Source: Planktophila sp965267775
GTDB taxonomy: Bacteria; Actinomycetota; Actinomycetes; Nanopelagicales; Nanopelagicaceae
Reading direction: 5' to 3'
Length of the DNA stretch: 64,000 nt
Assembly (NCBI GenBank): GCA_965267775.1
Contig: OZ254140.1
Coordinates: 806,001 to 870,000 of the forward strand
Position numbers and translations under genes: made by a program
Part shown: piece after piece, positions 42,111 to 50,587 of the stretch
Layout: each line of letters starts with the position of its first letter
Numbering within the stretch: the first letter of the stretch is position 1
Notes under the pieces: model-generated
What the model was told of the DNA's origin: nothing
Database searches by the model: none
Seen by the model: the letters and a program-made list of their open reading frames with translations, nothing else

Positions 42111-43497
42111 CCTGGCGTGAAAGAAGAAGGTAGCCGAAGAAGCCAATGAGAAGCGCAAATGCAACTCCGAGATTCGCACCCGCCCACTGACCTTCCTTTC
42201 CGCCGAAGACTCCTAAGAAATATCCCTGCCATGACAACCATGATGCAAACGGATTGGTAACAAATCCCCAACCAACAATCGAGCCGATAGCCATTAGTGA
42301 GAGCGAACGAAGATTCCAAGCTCCATAGCGACCAGATTCATTAAAGAGATCGCTCTCGCTATATGACTGCTTTCGCATCAGGACATCTGCGACGAATATT
42401 GCAGACCAGGCAGCGATAGGAACTCCAAGAGTGATCAGGAAACCTTGGAATGGGAAGAAGAAGTCATCTGCTATCCAGACCAGATAAATAGTTCCTGCAA
42501 CCATTATTGCTGAGTCAATTGATGCTGCTACATAACGCTTGACCGGCAACCCGATAGAAATCAATGTGAGTCCGGAAGAGTAGAGATCGAGGATCGCTCC
42601 CCCAACGAGTCCTAGGATTGCAACGAGTGCGAATGGAATTAAGAACCATGTAGGAAGCAAGGTTGTAAGAGCGCCGATTGGATCATTTGCGATGGCACCA
42701 AAGAGCTCTTCGCTGCTTCCTGCAAGAGCTGCACCGTAGATAACCATTGCAATGGGAACGATAGATGCGCCGAAGACGGTCCACCCCACTACCCCTCTAC
42801 TTGATGCGCTTCGAGGAAGGTAACGTGAGTAATCTGCCGCTGAATTAACCCAACCAAGTCCAATGCCGGTCGCGCCAAAGATGAGCGCACCGATAAATCC
42901 TGCTGCACTTCCATGAGGGATTGAAGTTACGGCAGACCAATTCACTTCATCGATGGTGAGAAGAAAGTAGAGAATGGTCGCTGCAACGGTGACAAGAGTG
43001 AGCCACTTCTGAAGTTTCATGATGATCGAATGGCCAAGAACTCCGCCAAACACGGTAAGTGCGATTGCAATAAGGAAGCCGATGACCATCGAGAGATTGC
43101 GATCTAGATGACCCACACGTACAAAGACGGTTCCTGTTGCAAGAGTCGCTAATGAGACAAGAACGGTCTCCCATCCAACAAAGATGAGGTAGGACAAGAA
43201 GCCAGGGATCAGGTTTCCCTTAACTCCAAATGAAGCGCGAGAGAGCACCATCGTTGGCGCATTCGACTTTTTTCCTGCCAGGGAGCTGACACCGACCAAG
43301 AGAAAGGAGAGGACGGTTCCCAGAATTGCAGCGATTGTTGCCTGCAGGAATGAGATTCCAAAGCCGAGAAAGAAGGCTCCATATGAGAGGGCAAGGAGCG
43401 AGACATTTGCTCCACACCAAGGCCAGAAGAGGCTGGCTGGTGATCCACCACGCTCAGATTCATCGATGATATTTGTTCCATTGAGCTCTAATTGCAT
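42085..43497 (-). CDS. NCS1-family nucleobase/cytosine-type permease
   Basis: About 470 residues from the ATG at 43495-43497 (MQLELNGTNIIDESERGG). Twelve helices; helix 1 region SLFWPWCGANVSLLALSYG matches the substrate-facing NCS1 motif. Relatives import cytosine, purines, allantoin, hydantoin or thiamine-like compounds; which one is not evident. A longer frame reaches 43650 but crosses the SAM riboswitch on the other strand and is rejected. Overlaps the convergent nhaA by 26 bases. Confidence 0.88.
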   Translation of the reverse strand: MQLELNGTNIIDESERGGSPASLFWPWCGANVSLLALSYGAFFLGFGISFLQATIAAILGTVLSFLLVGVSSLAGKKSNAPTMVLSRASFGVKGNLIPGFLSYLIFVGWETVLVSLATLATGTVFVRVGHLDRNLSMVIGFLIAIALTVFGGVLGHSIIMKLQKWLTLVTVAATILYFLLTIDEVNWSAVTSIPHGSAAGFIGALIFGATGIGLGWVNSAADYSRYLPRSASSRGVVGWTVFGASIVPIAMVIYGAALAGSSEELFGAIANDPIGALTTLLPTWFLIPFALVAILGLVGGAILDLYSSGLTLISIGLPVKRYVAASIDSAIMVAGTIYLVWIADDFFFPFQGFLITLGVPIAAWSAIFVADVLMRKQSYSESDLFNESGRYGAWNLRSLSLMAIGSIVGWGFVTNPFASWLSWQGYFLGVFGGKEGQWAGANLGVAFALLIGFFGYLLLSRQAIKRQENA

Positions 43498-43549
43498 CTG
43501 CGCATCGTAGGCGATTTCAACTGAAAGGGTGCGATTGGTAAGGTTCTGC

Positions 43550-43653
43550 CCGGTCCCGAGTATCACGCAATGCACCGGCAGCGTGATCGGCAACCCTCCC
43601 AAAGCGGCGGGGTGCCCCCGAGTGAAGACCAGGCCATGACAAGTCGTCATGGC
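43550..43653 (+). promoter_or_regulatory. SAM-IV-type riboswitch with downstream hairpin
   Basis: Closing stem CCGGTC (43550-43555) with GACC-A-GG (43627-43633); second stem ATCACG (43562-43567) with CGTGAT (43582-43587); conserved core GGCAACCCTCC (43589-43599) and GGCGGGGTGCC (43606-43616), then GAGTGAAGACC. These agree with the actinobacterial SAM-IV consensus as I recall it. A separate perfect 8-base-pair hairpin, GCCATGAC-AAGTC-GTCATGGC, follows at 43633-43653 and ends 8 bases before the AAAGG ribosome site. It should sense S-adenosylmethionine and lower expression of the importer that begins at 43675. Confidence 0.85.
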
Positions 43654-43674
43654 AAGCGCATTTGAAAGGTAATC

Positions 43675-44499
43675 ATGTCTCTTAATAAGAAGAAGATCTC
43701 TGCAGCTGCAATTGCTGCGTTCGTTGCCCTCGCTCTCACATCATGTGGCTCAGATAAAGCTGCTGCATGTCCTCAGGTGAAGGAAGGCGTTCTTACAATC
43801 GCCACAGATGAGCCAGTCTACGGCCCATGGTTTGATAACAATCAGCCTGAGAACGGCAAGGGTTATGAAGCAGCTGTTGCATATGCAGTCGCTGAAGAGC
43901 TCGGTTATTCAAAGGATAAGGTCGAGTGGGTTCGCGTTCCATTTAATAACGTTGTTGCTCCAGGATGCCGTAACTTCGACTTTGATATTAATGAATTCTC
44001 AATCACACCTGAGCGCGCAAAAGTCATCGACTTCTCAACTGGTTACTACGATGTAACTCAGGCGGTCATCACAGTTGCAGGTTCAAAGATTGCTAACGCA
44101 AAGTCGATTGCAGACCTTAAGGGCGCAAAGCTCGGTGCACAGGTAGGAACAACTTCTTACGCAACAATCACCGATGTCATCAAGCCAACTCAGGATGCAG
44201 CTGTCTTTGATACAAACGATGTTGCGAAGCAGGCGCTAGCAAATGGCCAGATCGACGGACTCGTTGTTGATCTACCAACAGCTTTCTATATCACAGCAGT
44301 AGACCTTGAGAATGGAAAGATTGTTGGCCAGTTCCCAGCTAAGGCTGGCGGCGAGCAGTTCGGCCTCGTTCTATCTAAGGGAAGCTGGCTTACAGCAGAT
44401 ATCTCAAAGGCTGTAGATAAGCTCCGCGCAAACGGCGCTCTTGCAAAGATTGAAGACCAGTGGCTCGCTGCTGGCGCATCTGCACCTGTTCTCAAGTAA
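43675..44499 (+). CDS. Amino-acid ABC transporter substrate-binding lipoprotein
   Basis: 274 residues, family 3 solute-binding protein. Lipoprotein signal with lipobox ALTSCGS, then GVLTIATDEPVYGPWF, FDFDINEFSITPERAKVIDFSTGYY (arginine that holds the ligand carboxyl) and ADLKGAKLGAQVGTTSY with VDLPTAFYI, all typical of polar amino-acid binders. First gene of a three-gene importer directly behind the SAM-IV riboswitch, so methionine or a precursor (for instance cystine, methionine sulfoxide or S-methyl compounds) is the likely ligand. MetQ-type (NlpA) proteins, the usual methionine binders, are a different family. Confidence 0.9.
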   Translation: MSLNKKKISAAAIAAFVALALTSCGSDKAAACPQVKEGVLTIATDEPVYGPWFDNNQPENGKGYEAAVAYAVAEELGYSKDKVEWVRVPFNNVVAPGCRNFDFDINEFSITPERAKVIDFSTGYYDVTQAVITVAGSKIANAKSIADLKGAKLGAQVGTTSYATITDVIKPTQDAAVFDTNDVAKQALANGQIDGLVVDLPTAFYITAVDLENGKIVGQFPAKAGGEQFGLVLSKGSWLTADISKAVDKLRANGALAKIEDQWLAAGASAPVLK

Positions 44500-44533
44500 T
44501 CGCATAGATTAAAAAGTAGAGACGAGAAGCTCG

Positions 44534-45382
44534 ATGACTTACACACCTTCTACGTTGCAATCGCAGCGTGAAGATGCAAAGCGTCGGGCTTCTCGTCGTT
44601 CTACCGCAATTGCGCTTCTGAGCACACTTATCTTTGGCGCGCTTCTCACTGCAATTGTCGTCAACGCCCAAGGCTTTGACGCAGTTCGTGAATCTTTCTT
44701 TAATTGGCATTACGCCCAGAAAGCCTTTCCAAGAATCTTTGATGGCATCCTTCTCAATTTGCGCGTGCTATTTATTGCAGAGTTCTTCGTCCTCATCTTC
44801 GGATTAGCAATCGCAATCGCTCGCACAACTACATCGCCTGTCCTCTACCCGGTCCGCCTCGTCGCCACGATTTATACAGACATCTTTAGAGGCATGCCTC
44901 TCTTGCTCGTGCTTTTCCTCGTTGGCCTCGGAATTCCCGGTCTGCGCCTCTCATATGTACCGAATTCAGCGGTCTTTCTCGGAACCGTTGCGCTCGTCTT
45001 GACCTATTCTGCATATGTAGCTGAAGTTATCCGTGCAGGCATTGAGGGAGTAAATCCAACTCAACGTCAAGCGGCTCGCGCACTCGGTCTATCTCATACC
45101 CAGACCCTTCAACATGTTGTTCTCCCGCAGGCTTTTCGCAATGTCACTCCCCCGCTCCTGAATGATCTCGTCTCCCTTCAGAAAGATTCAGGCTTGATCT
45201 CTGTATTAGGTGCTGTTGATGCAATTCGTGCCGCAGGAATTGAGACTGCGCAATCATTTAACTTCACGCCATATGTCGTAGCCGGCGGACTCTTTGTTCT
45301 TCTTACAATTCCACTTACTCGTTACACGGATTGGCTGATTCGACGTCAAGATCGCGCACAGAAAGCGCAGGGTGTCTTCTAA
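44534..45382 (+). CDS. Amino-acid ABC transporter permease
   Basis: 282 residues, five or so helices, His/Glu/Gln permease family. The loop QRQAARALGLSHTQTLQHVVLPQAFRNVTPP is the EAA motif contacting the ATPase (PTQRQAARALGLS, then VVLPQAF). A basic N-terminal extension (QSQREDAKRRASRRS) precedes helix 1. Single permease gene, so a homodimer is expected. 34 bases after the binding-protein gene; its stop TAA overlaps the next ATG by one base. Confidence 0.93.
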   Translation: MTYTPSTLQSQREDAKRRASRRSTAIALLSTLIFGALLTAIVVNAQGFDAVRESFFNWHYAQKAFPRIFDGILLNLRVLFIAEFFVLIFGLAIAIARTTTSPVLYPVRLVATIYTDIFRGMPLLLVLFLVGLGIPGLRLSYVPNSAVFLGTVALVLTYSAYVAEVIRAGIEGVNPTQRQAARALGLSHTQTLQHVVLPQAFRNVTPPLLNDLVSLQKDSGLISVLGAVDAIRAAGIETAQSFNFTPYVVAGGLFVLLTIPLTRYTDWLIRRQDRAQKAQGVF

Positions 45383-46128
45383 TGAGCCACTTATTAGAGC
45401 TCAAGGGTCTGCGTAAGACCTTTGGAGAGAATCTTGTACTCGACGATATTTCACTTAACTTTCCTCAAGGATCTGCAACGGTAATCATCGGCGCCAGCGG
45501 TTCGGGTAAATCCACTCTCATGAGATGTATCAATCTCCTAGAAGAGCTTAGCGATGGCCAAATCCTTCTCGAGGGAAGCGATATCAGCGCTTATGGAATA
45601 AATCTTGATTCGGTTCGCGGAAAAATCGGCTCAGTTTTTCAAGCTTTCAATCTCTTTCCACATCTCACCGTCCTCGAGAACATCACTCTTGCACCACGAT
45701 TAGTTCAGAAAAAGAGCAAGGATGAAGCGACAACGCAAGCACTCTCGCTTCTTAAGCGTTTCGGACTTGAAGATAAGGCTGATGCATATCCAAATCTCTT
45801 GAGCGGTGGACAGCAGCAGCGCGTTGCGATTCTCCGTGCAATAGCTACTGGGCCGAAGCTGCTCCTTCTCGATGAGGTCACAAGCGCACTTGATCCAGTG
45901 TTGATTGCTGAAGTGCTCTCGCTTATTGCAGAGTTGAAGGCAGATGGAATTACAATGATTATTTCGACGCATGAAATGGGCTTTGCAAAGAAAATTGCAG
46001 ACTCAGTCGTTTTTCTCTCAGGTGGCGTCATCTGTGAAAGCGGTACACCACAGCAGATTTTTGATAGCCCGAAGAGTCCAGAGCTCCGCAACTTCCTCGG
46101 CGCCCTCCATGATGCAGGACGACTCTAA
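45382..46128 (+). CDS. Amino-acid ABC transporter ATP-binding protein
   Basis: 248 residues from the ATG at 45382 (an earlier frame start at 45331 lies inside the permease). Walker A GASGSGKSTLMR, Q-loop VFQAFNLFPHLTVLENI, signature LSGGQQQRVAIL, Walker B KLLLLDEVTSALD with glutamate, and H-loop ISTHEMGFAK. The pattern is that of GlnQ/HisP polar amino-acid importers. It lacks the C-terminal ACT-like regulatory domain of MetN, consistent with control by the riboswitch instead. Confidence 0.95.
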   Translation: MSHLLELKGLRKTFGENLVLDDISLNFPQGSATVIIGASGSGKSTLMRCINLLEELSDGQILLEGSDISAYGINLDSVRGKIGSVFQAFNLFPHLTVLENITLAPRLVQKKSKDEATTQALSLLKRFGLEDKADAYPNLLSGGQQQRVAILRAIATGPKLLLLDEVTSALDPVLIAEVLSLIAELKADGITMIISTHEMGFAKKIADSVVFLSGGVICESGTPQQIFDSPKSPELRNFLGALHDAGRL

Positions 46129-46137
46129 CTTTCCTTC

Positions 46138-46968
46138 TTAGTCGAGGAAGAAATCGAGCAAGAAATCCGTTGTGCCAGGAACAACTGCGTATTTATCGAG
46201 ATCAGTGATTCCTTCGCTCGCAAGGACTTCATCATCTACATAGAAGTTTCCTGTTGACTCAGCTGCAGGGCGATTAAGGATGATGTATGCGGCATCGGCG
46301 AGAATCTCAGGTGTGCGACAGGCAGCGGTATCAATTCCAGGAATCATTGCAAGAGCTGCGGTGTCGATTGCCGTACGCGGCCAGAGAGCATTTACTGCAA
46401 TGCCATCGCGCTTAAATTCCTCGGCCATGCCGAGTACGCACATAGACATTCCGTACTTCGCCATTGTGTAGGCGACGTGATTCTTAAACCACTTCGCCTT
46501 CATTGAGAGAGGTGGTGCCAGGTTGAGAATCTGAGGATTTCGACCCTCTTTGCCAGATTCACGAAGATAAGGAATCGCAGCTTGAGAGGTAAGGAAAGTT
46601 CCACGCACATTGACATCAAACATCAAGTCAAAGCGCTTCGCTGGTGTTACCTCTGTCTTAGTGAGATTAATAGCGCTGGCATTGTTAATCAAGATGTCGA
46701 TCCCGCCGAACTCTTGTGAAGCCTGGCGAATAGCTGATTCGATCTGCTCATCGTCACGAATATCGCATTGGATTGGCAGGGCAGTTCCACCCGCAGCGCG
46801 AATTTCTTCCGCTGCCGAGAAGATTGTTCCGGGAAGCTTAGGATTGGGGTCAGCTGTCTTTGCGGCAATCGCAATCGATGCGCCATCACGCGCTGCGCGA
46901 AGAGCAATAGCCAAACCAATACCTCGTGAACCGCCGGTGATGAATATCTTCTTACCTGCTAGTGACAT
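46138..46968 (-). CDS. Short-chain dehydrogenase/reductase (HSDL2-like)
   Basis: 276 residues. NAD(P) loop ITGGSRGIGLAIALRAARDG, NNASAI, catalytic Y and K in YTMAKYGMSMCVLG with the preceding serine segment, and NALWPRTAID. The set FSAAEEIRAAGGTALP and CRTPEILADAAYIIL is characteristic of the HSDL2-like subgroup. A role in fatty-acid or related acyl metabolism is inferred from the enoyl-CoA hydratase gene that begins upstream on the same strand with no gap. Confidence 0.9.
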   Translation of the reverse strand: MSLAGKKIFITGGSRGIGLAIALRAARDGASIAIAAKTADPNPKLPGTIFSAAEEIRAAGGTALPIQCDIRDDEQIESAIRQASQEFGGIDILINNASAINLTKTEVTPAKRFDLMFDVNVRGTFLTSQAAIPYLRESGKEGRNPQILNLAPPLSMKAKWFKNHVAYTMAKYGMSMCVLGMAEEFKRDGIAVNALWPRTAIDTAALAMIPGIDTAACRTPEILADAAYIILNRPAAESTGNFYVDDEVLASEGITDLDKYAVVPGTTDFLLDFFLD

Positions 46969-47712
46969 TTACTTGCCCTTCTTCGACATGAACTTCATTG
47001 CAGCATCTGCAAACTCTTCTGATTCAAGGGCCATAGCAAAGAGCTGGAACTCAGCCTTCATGACGGCAGCTACCGCATCGTGCTTGCTCGCCTTCATCAG
47101 CGCCTTTGTATTAATGATTGCCGTTGGTGGCTGTGATGCAATCTTCTTTGCAATTTTGATTGCCTCTGCATCTGAATCAACGACAATTTCTGCAACGAGA
47201 CCAATCTCTTCTGCATAATCTGCCGAGAAAGCCTCTCCTGTAAAGAAGACCTTTGCTGCACGTTGGTAGCCAACAAGCGCTGGAAAGAGAAGTGATGAAC
47301 CGGCTTCAGGAACCAGGCCGAGTGAGGTAAATGGCATAGAGAAGGCAGCATCTTCCGATGCGATCACAATGTCGCAGTGGAGAAGCATTGTTGTTCCTAC
47401 TCCCACTGCATTTCCTTTGACGGAGGCGATGAGAGGTTTAGGGAAATTGAGAAGGGATTCAAGAAAGAGGGCAACGGTTGAATCCTCAGCTGTCGGAGGA
47501 TTATTCATAAAGTCGAAGATGTCGTTTCCGGCGGTGAAGTGATCGCCCACGGATGAGAGAACAACTGCGCGGACTCCAAAGTCTCCACCCGCCTCGTTGA
47601 GAAGGCGCGCTAGATCGCCATACATCTCGCGAGTGAGCGCATTCATCTTCTCAGGGCGGTTAAATCGAATGATCTGGACTTGGTCGACCAATTCCGAGGT
47701 GATTTGCGTCAT
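46969..47712 (-). CDS. Enoyl-CoA hydratase/isomerase family protein
   Basis: 248 residues from the ATG at 47710-47712; a longer frame adds a stretch unlike the family. Crotonase marks: FNRPEKMNALTREMYGDL at the start, the oxyanion segment SSVGDHFTAGNDIFDF, and KPLIASVKGNAVGVGTTMLLHCDI with FSMPFTSLGLVPEAGSS. Likely hydrates or isomerises enoyl-CoA in fatty-acid breakdown. Its stop abuts the SDR gene, and it is divergent from the LuxR-HTH gene. Confidence 0.93.
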   Translation of the reverse strand: MTQITSELVDQVQIIRFNRPEKMNALTREMYGDLARLLNEAGGDFGVRAVVLSSVGDHFTAGNDIFDFMNNPPTAEDSTVALFLESLLNFPKPLIASVKGNAVGVGTTMLLHCDIVIASEDAAFSMPFTSLGLVPEAGSSLLFPALVGYQRAAKVFFTGEAFSADYAEEIGLVAEIVVDSDAEAIKIAKKIASQPPTAIINTKALMKASKHDAVAAVMKAEFQLFAMALESEEFADAAMKFMSKKGK

Positions 47713-47786
47713 TGGGCGAGTGTAAGTGGTGATTATCGCCTTGGGAAGGAGCACAATAGGGATATAGCGACGGAGAGGTCCTAACA

Positions 47787-48107
47787 ATGGCACGCGATAT
47801 CACGATCACAACAAGAGAGCTGACTCCCTTTGAGCAATTAGTCCTAGGTCTACTCTGCGAAGGCAAGTCCAATGCAGCAATTGCTCGAGAGACCAATCAC
47901 ACCGAGAAAGTTGTCGAGAATACAATCTCTCGTTCAGCGAAGGCATTCAATATCACCTCTGATGGAGATACAAATATTCGCGTTCTCCTCGCCCTCGCCT
48001 TCCGCACCCACTATGGAGACACGGCCTTTGATCGCCTTGGAGTTCCCTGCGCTCACTTTGAACTCAATGGCGAAGGTCAAGCGATGTGCAATCGAGAGAT
48101 TCACTGA
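47787..48107 (+). CDS. Stand-alone LuxR-type HTH protein
   Basis: 106 residues, starting ATG at 47787. The LuxR helix-turn-helix fills residues about 12-58: LTPFEQLVLGLLCEGKSNAAIA then HTEKVVENTISRSAKAFNI, where the usual SVxTVxxHxxxIxxKL pattern is altered (KVVENTISRSAKAF). There is no receiver or ligand domain. The C-terminal tail has two cysteines (VPCAHF, AMCNREIH). It may be a small constitutive or redox-sensitive DNA-binding regulator; targets are unknown, with the divergent enoyl-CoA hydratase operon a candidate. Confidence 0.78.
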   Translation: MARDITITTRELTPFEQLVLGLLCEGKSNAAIARETNHTEKVVENTISRSAKAFNITSDGDTNIRVLLALAFRTHYGDTAFDRLGVPCAHFELNGEGQAMCNREIH

Positions 48108-48253
48108 CCAGATTGCTCTTCTATGCGGCAACTCACATTGCTGCAGGTGCTAGCACTCGCTCTTTCTCTCCCCCGCATCTTTCCGCGAGTATTTAATGTA
48201 AATAGCACTCAGGGACATGAGTGGATTTACGTAGAAGTAAATAGGAGAGAAAA

Positions 48254-48799
48254 ATGAAACGTAAAACTTTTGACAAGATTGTGACCTTTATCGGAGCCGG
48301 CCTCACAGTCTTTCTATTTGTCGTTGCAGCACTCGTTAACTGGGGTGCTTCATTTGCCAGTGATTCAGTCACTTCACAACTCAAAGCTCAGGAAATTACA
48401 ATGCCTGCAACCACTGGCAACTCTGAGGAATCAGCAGATGTCACCGCTTACTTCAAGACACACGGTGGCAAGTTAATGACAACAGGTAAAGATGCGCAGA
48501 TGTATGCCGATCACTTTATTGGATTCCATATGTCAAAGATGCCTACCTATAACGAAGCTACAGCCGCGGCTCGATCTGCTACACCTGAGAACAAGGCATC
48601 AGCTGATGCAACTGTAGAAACAGTTTTCAAGGGAAACATGCTTCGTGGAACACTCTTAACTGCCTATGCATTTGGCACTCTCGGAACACTTGCAGGATAT
48701 GGAGCAATTGCAGCGCTCATCGGCGCTCTCTTAATGCTTGTCTTAACTATCGCAGGCGTAATTCATCTTCGTCGCACTCCAGAAGAGGCGATGATCTAA
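48254..48799 (+). CDS. Two-helix membrane protein of unknown function
   Basis: 181 residues, ribosome site AGGAGAG. Layout: short basic head, helix at about 11-33, an extracytoplasmic domain of about 95 residues (AYFKTHGGKLM, YADHFIGFHMSKMPTYNEA, VETVFKGNMLRGTLLTAYAFG), then a second helix (about 146-168) and a short tail. The layout resembles a Streptomyces membrane family often mislabelled LigA; that link is only a resemblance from memory. Transcribed alone; a shared terminator lies before the converging ino1 gene. Confidence 0.7.
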   Translation: MKRKTFDKIVTFIGAGLTVFLFVVAALVNWGASFASDSVTSQLKAQEITMPATTGNSEESADVTAYFKTHGGKLMTTGKDAQMYADHFIGFHMSKMPTYNEATAAARSATPENKASADATVETVFKGNMLRGTLLTAYAFGTLGTLAGYGAIAALIGALLMLVLTIAGVIHLRRTPEEAMI

Positions 48800-48845
48800 C
48801 ATCCCCAACTCTCTCAAACTCTCCGTTGAGGGGTTGAGGGAAATA

Positions 48846-48881
48846 GAAAACCCCCGCAACTGTGAAGTTACGGGGGTTTTC
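48846..48881. terminator. Bidirectional terminator between the membrane protein and ino1
   Basis: GAAAACCCCCGCAACT (48846-48861) and AGTTACGGGGGTTTTC (48866-48881) form a 16-position stem with one mismatch around GTGA, with T-rich flanks on both strands. It serves converging genes. Confidence 0.9.
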
Positions 48882-48906
48882 CTTTTATCTAAGTGAGTTT
48901 TACTAT

Positions 48907-50004
48907 TTAGCGCTCAAGCTTTCCTGAGATGAAGTCCTCTGTCTTGTTATGAGCCTGCTCATCTGTGTACTGAACCGGCGGAGTCTTCATGAAGTATGAA
49001 GATGGTGAGAGCAAAGCTCCACCAATCTTGCGATCCAGACCGATCTTTGCACAGCGAAGAGCATCGATGATTACGCCAGCTGAGTTTGGTGAATCCCATA
49101 CTTCTAGCTTGTATTCAAGGTTCAAAGGAACGTCACCGAATGCGCGACCTTCAAGGCGAACATATGCCCACTTGCGGTCATCGAGCCATGGAATGTAATC
49201 AGAAGGTCCGATGTGAACATTCTTTGCACCCATGTCGTGATCGAGCTGTGAAGTCACAGAGTTTGTCTTTGAGATCTTCTTTGACTCAAGGCGATCGCGC
49301 TCGAGCATGTTCTTAAAGTCCATATTTCCACCAACGTTGAGCTGGTAGGTGCGGTCTAGGTGAACGCCACGATCCTGGAACAACTTAGCCATGATGCGGT
49401 GTGTAATTGTTGCGCCGACCTGTGACTTGATGTCATCGCCAACAATTGGAAGACCTGCATCTTCAAACTTCTTCGCCCATACTGGATCTGAAGCGATGAA
49501 GACTGGAAGTGCGTTAACAAATGCACAACCAGCTGCAATTGCGCACTCTGCATAGAACTTAGCTGCGTTCTCTGATCCCACTGGGAGGTAGCAGATAAGT
49601 ACATCTACCTGCTCTGCCTTGAGAGCTGCAACGATATCTGCCTCAGGAGCTGTTGACTCTGTAATTGTCTCCTTGTAGTACTTACCGAGACCATCAAGTG
49701 TCTTACCGCGCTGAACTTCAACGCCAGTCTTTGCTACATCTGAAAACTTAATTGTGTTGTTCTCTGATGCCCAAATAGCATCAGCAAGGTCAAGACCAAC
49801 TTTCTTAGCATCAACATCAAAGGCTGCAACGAACTTAACGTTGCTGATGTGATATCCGCCTACAACAGCATGCATAAGACCAGGAATCTCCTGATCGATA
49901 GCTGCATCCTTGTAGTAAGTAACACCCTGTACGAGTGAGTTTGCGCAGTTTCCTACGCCGACGATGGCAACGCGAATGTCGCCAGCTCCTGTTGTGATCT
50001 TCAC
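48907..50004 (-). CDS. ino1: Inositol-3-phosphate synthase
   Basis: NAD-dependent conversion of glucose-6-phosphate to inositol-3-phosphate, feeding phosphatidylinositol and, in actinobacteria, PIM glycolipids or mycothiol. 365 residues, the short actinobacterial form. Seen: VAIVGVGNCANSLVQGVTYY at the start, PVFIASDPVWAKKFEDAG, VGDDIKSQVGATITHR and NVGGNMDFKNML with SKTNSVTSQL, the family's lysine and asparagine loops. It overlaps the upstream padR gene by 4 bases; pimB' in the same window uses inositol lipid. Confidence 0.95.
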   Translation of the reverse strand: MKITTGAGDIRVAIVGVGNCANSLVQGVTYYKDAAIDQEIPGLMHAVVGGYHISNVKFVAAFDVDAKKVGLDLADAIWASENNTIKFSDVAKTGVEVQRGKTLDGLGKYYKETITESTAPEADIVAALKAEQVDVLICYLPVGSENAAKFYAECAIAAGCAFVNALPVFIASDPVWAKKFEDAGLPIVGDDIKSQVGATITHRIMAKLFQDRGVHLDRTYQLNVGGNMDFKNMLERDRLESKKISKTNSVTSQLDHDMGAKNVHIGPSDYIPWLDDRKWAYVRLEGRAFGDVPLNLEYKLEVWDSPNSAGVIIDALRCAKIGLDRKIGGALLSPSSYFMKTPPVQYTDEQAHNKTEDFISGKLER

Positions 50005-50537
50005 TTAGATTTCCTCTCGGTCGTAATCATTTCCTGCAGCCACGCGATTTCGCGATCTGCAGAGTCAAGCGAATGGCGGCGCCACTCTTGAAGGTACTTA
50101 TCGATTCCAATTGGAGACTTCTCTACTTCATCGCGAAGGATTTCTGCCTTCTCCTGAAGTCGACGTAGCCGTCCCTCAAGTATCCGAACTCGGCTCTTTG
50201 TAGGTGTTGGGCTAAAGAAGGCGAAACGAATTTCGAATCCTTCATCTTCCCAAGCATCCGCGCTGACGGATTCGGTGAGCGCCTCGAAACGTGCCATTCC
50301 CTGATCGGTGATGGCGTAGACAATTCTTGGACGCTTGCTTCCTCGATCGACTTCTTCTTCCTGGATTGAGCCAGCAAGGAGCATGCGACGAAGTTGCGGG
50401 TAGAGAACTGAGAATGAGATCGCCTTAAATGGGCCAAAGATGGTCACCATTCGCTTGCGGAGCTCATAGCCGTGAAGTGGCCCCTGCGCCAAGAGCCCAA
50501 GGAGCGCAAACTCCAGGGATTCCACGCGTGAACGCAT
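50001..50537 (-). CDS. PadR-family transcriptional regulator
   Basis: 178 residues. The winged-helix PadR domain fills the first 90 residues: LEFALLGLLAQGPLHGYELRK, then VLYPQLRRMLLAGSI and RIVYAITDQGMARF, followed by a helical C-terminal dimerisation region of about 90 residues. padR-ino1 adjacency is conserved in mycobacteria (Rv0047c-ino1, from memory). It likely represses its own operon through the inverted repeat at 50569-50587. Confidence 0.92.
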   Translation of the reverse strand: MRSRVESLEFALLGLLAQGPLHGYELRKRMVTIFGPFKAISFSVLYPQLRRMLLAGSIQEEEVDRGSKRPRIVYAITDQGMARFEALTESVSADAWEDEGFEIRFAFFSPTPTKSRVRILEGRLRRLQEKAEILRDEVEKSPIGIDKYLQEWRRHSLDSADREIAWLQEMITTERKSK

Positions 50538-50568
50538 TGCAGGCTCATTTCTCGATGTATAGCGGTTA

Positions 50569-50587
50569 ATATATCGATTCGATATAT
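50569..50587. promoter_or_regulatory. Palindromic operator for the PadR-ino1 operon
   Basis: ATATATCGA (50569-50577) and TCGATATAT (50579-50587) are perfect inverted arms around a single T. The centre is about 40 bases ahead of the padR start codon. Further CGATA-type half-sites occur nearby (CGATGTATA at about 50552 and CGATATAGC at about 50606), suggesting several bound dimers. Confidence 0.7.

Noticed and set aside
43498..43650. N-terminal extension of the NCS1 permease
   Set aside because: The added residues come from reading the SAM-IV riboswitch on the opposite strand; the family begins at the ATG at 43495-43497.
43500..43650. TPP riboswitch on the minus strand ahead of the NCS1 gene
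   Set aside because: Minus-strand sequence has GGGGGCACC-like words but lacks the CTGAGA core and the paired 3' element; the plus strand fits SAM-IV much better.
46610..47218. 202-codon plus-strand open frame across the SDR and enoyl-CoA hydratase genes
   Set aside because: Both antisense genes have clear family motifs; the plus-strand reading has none.
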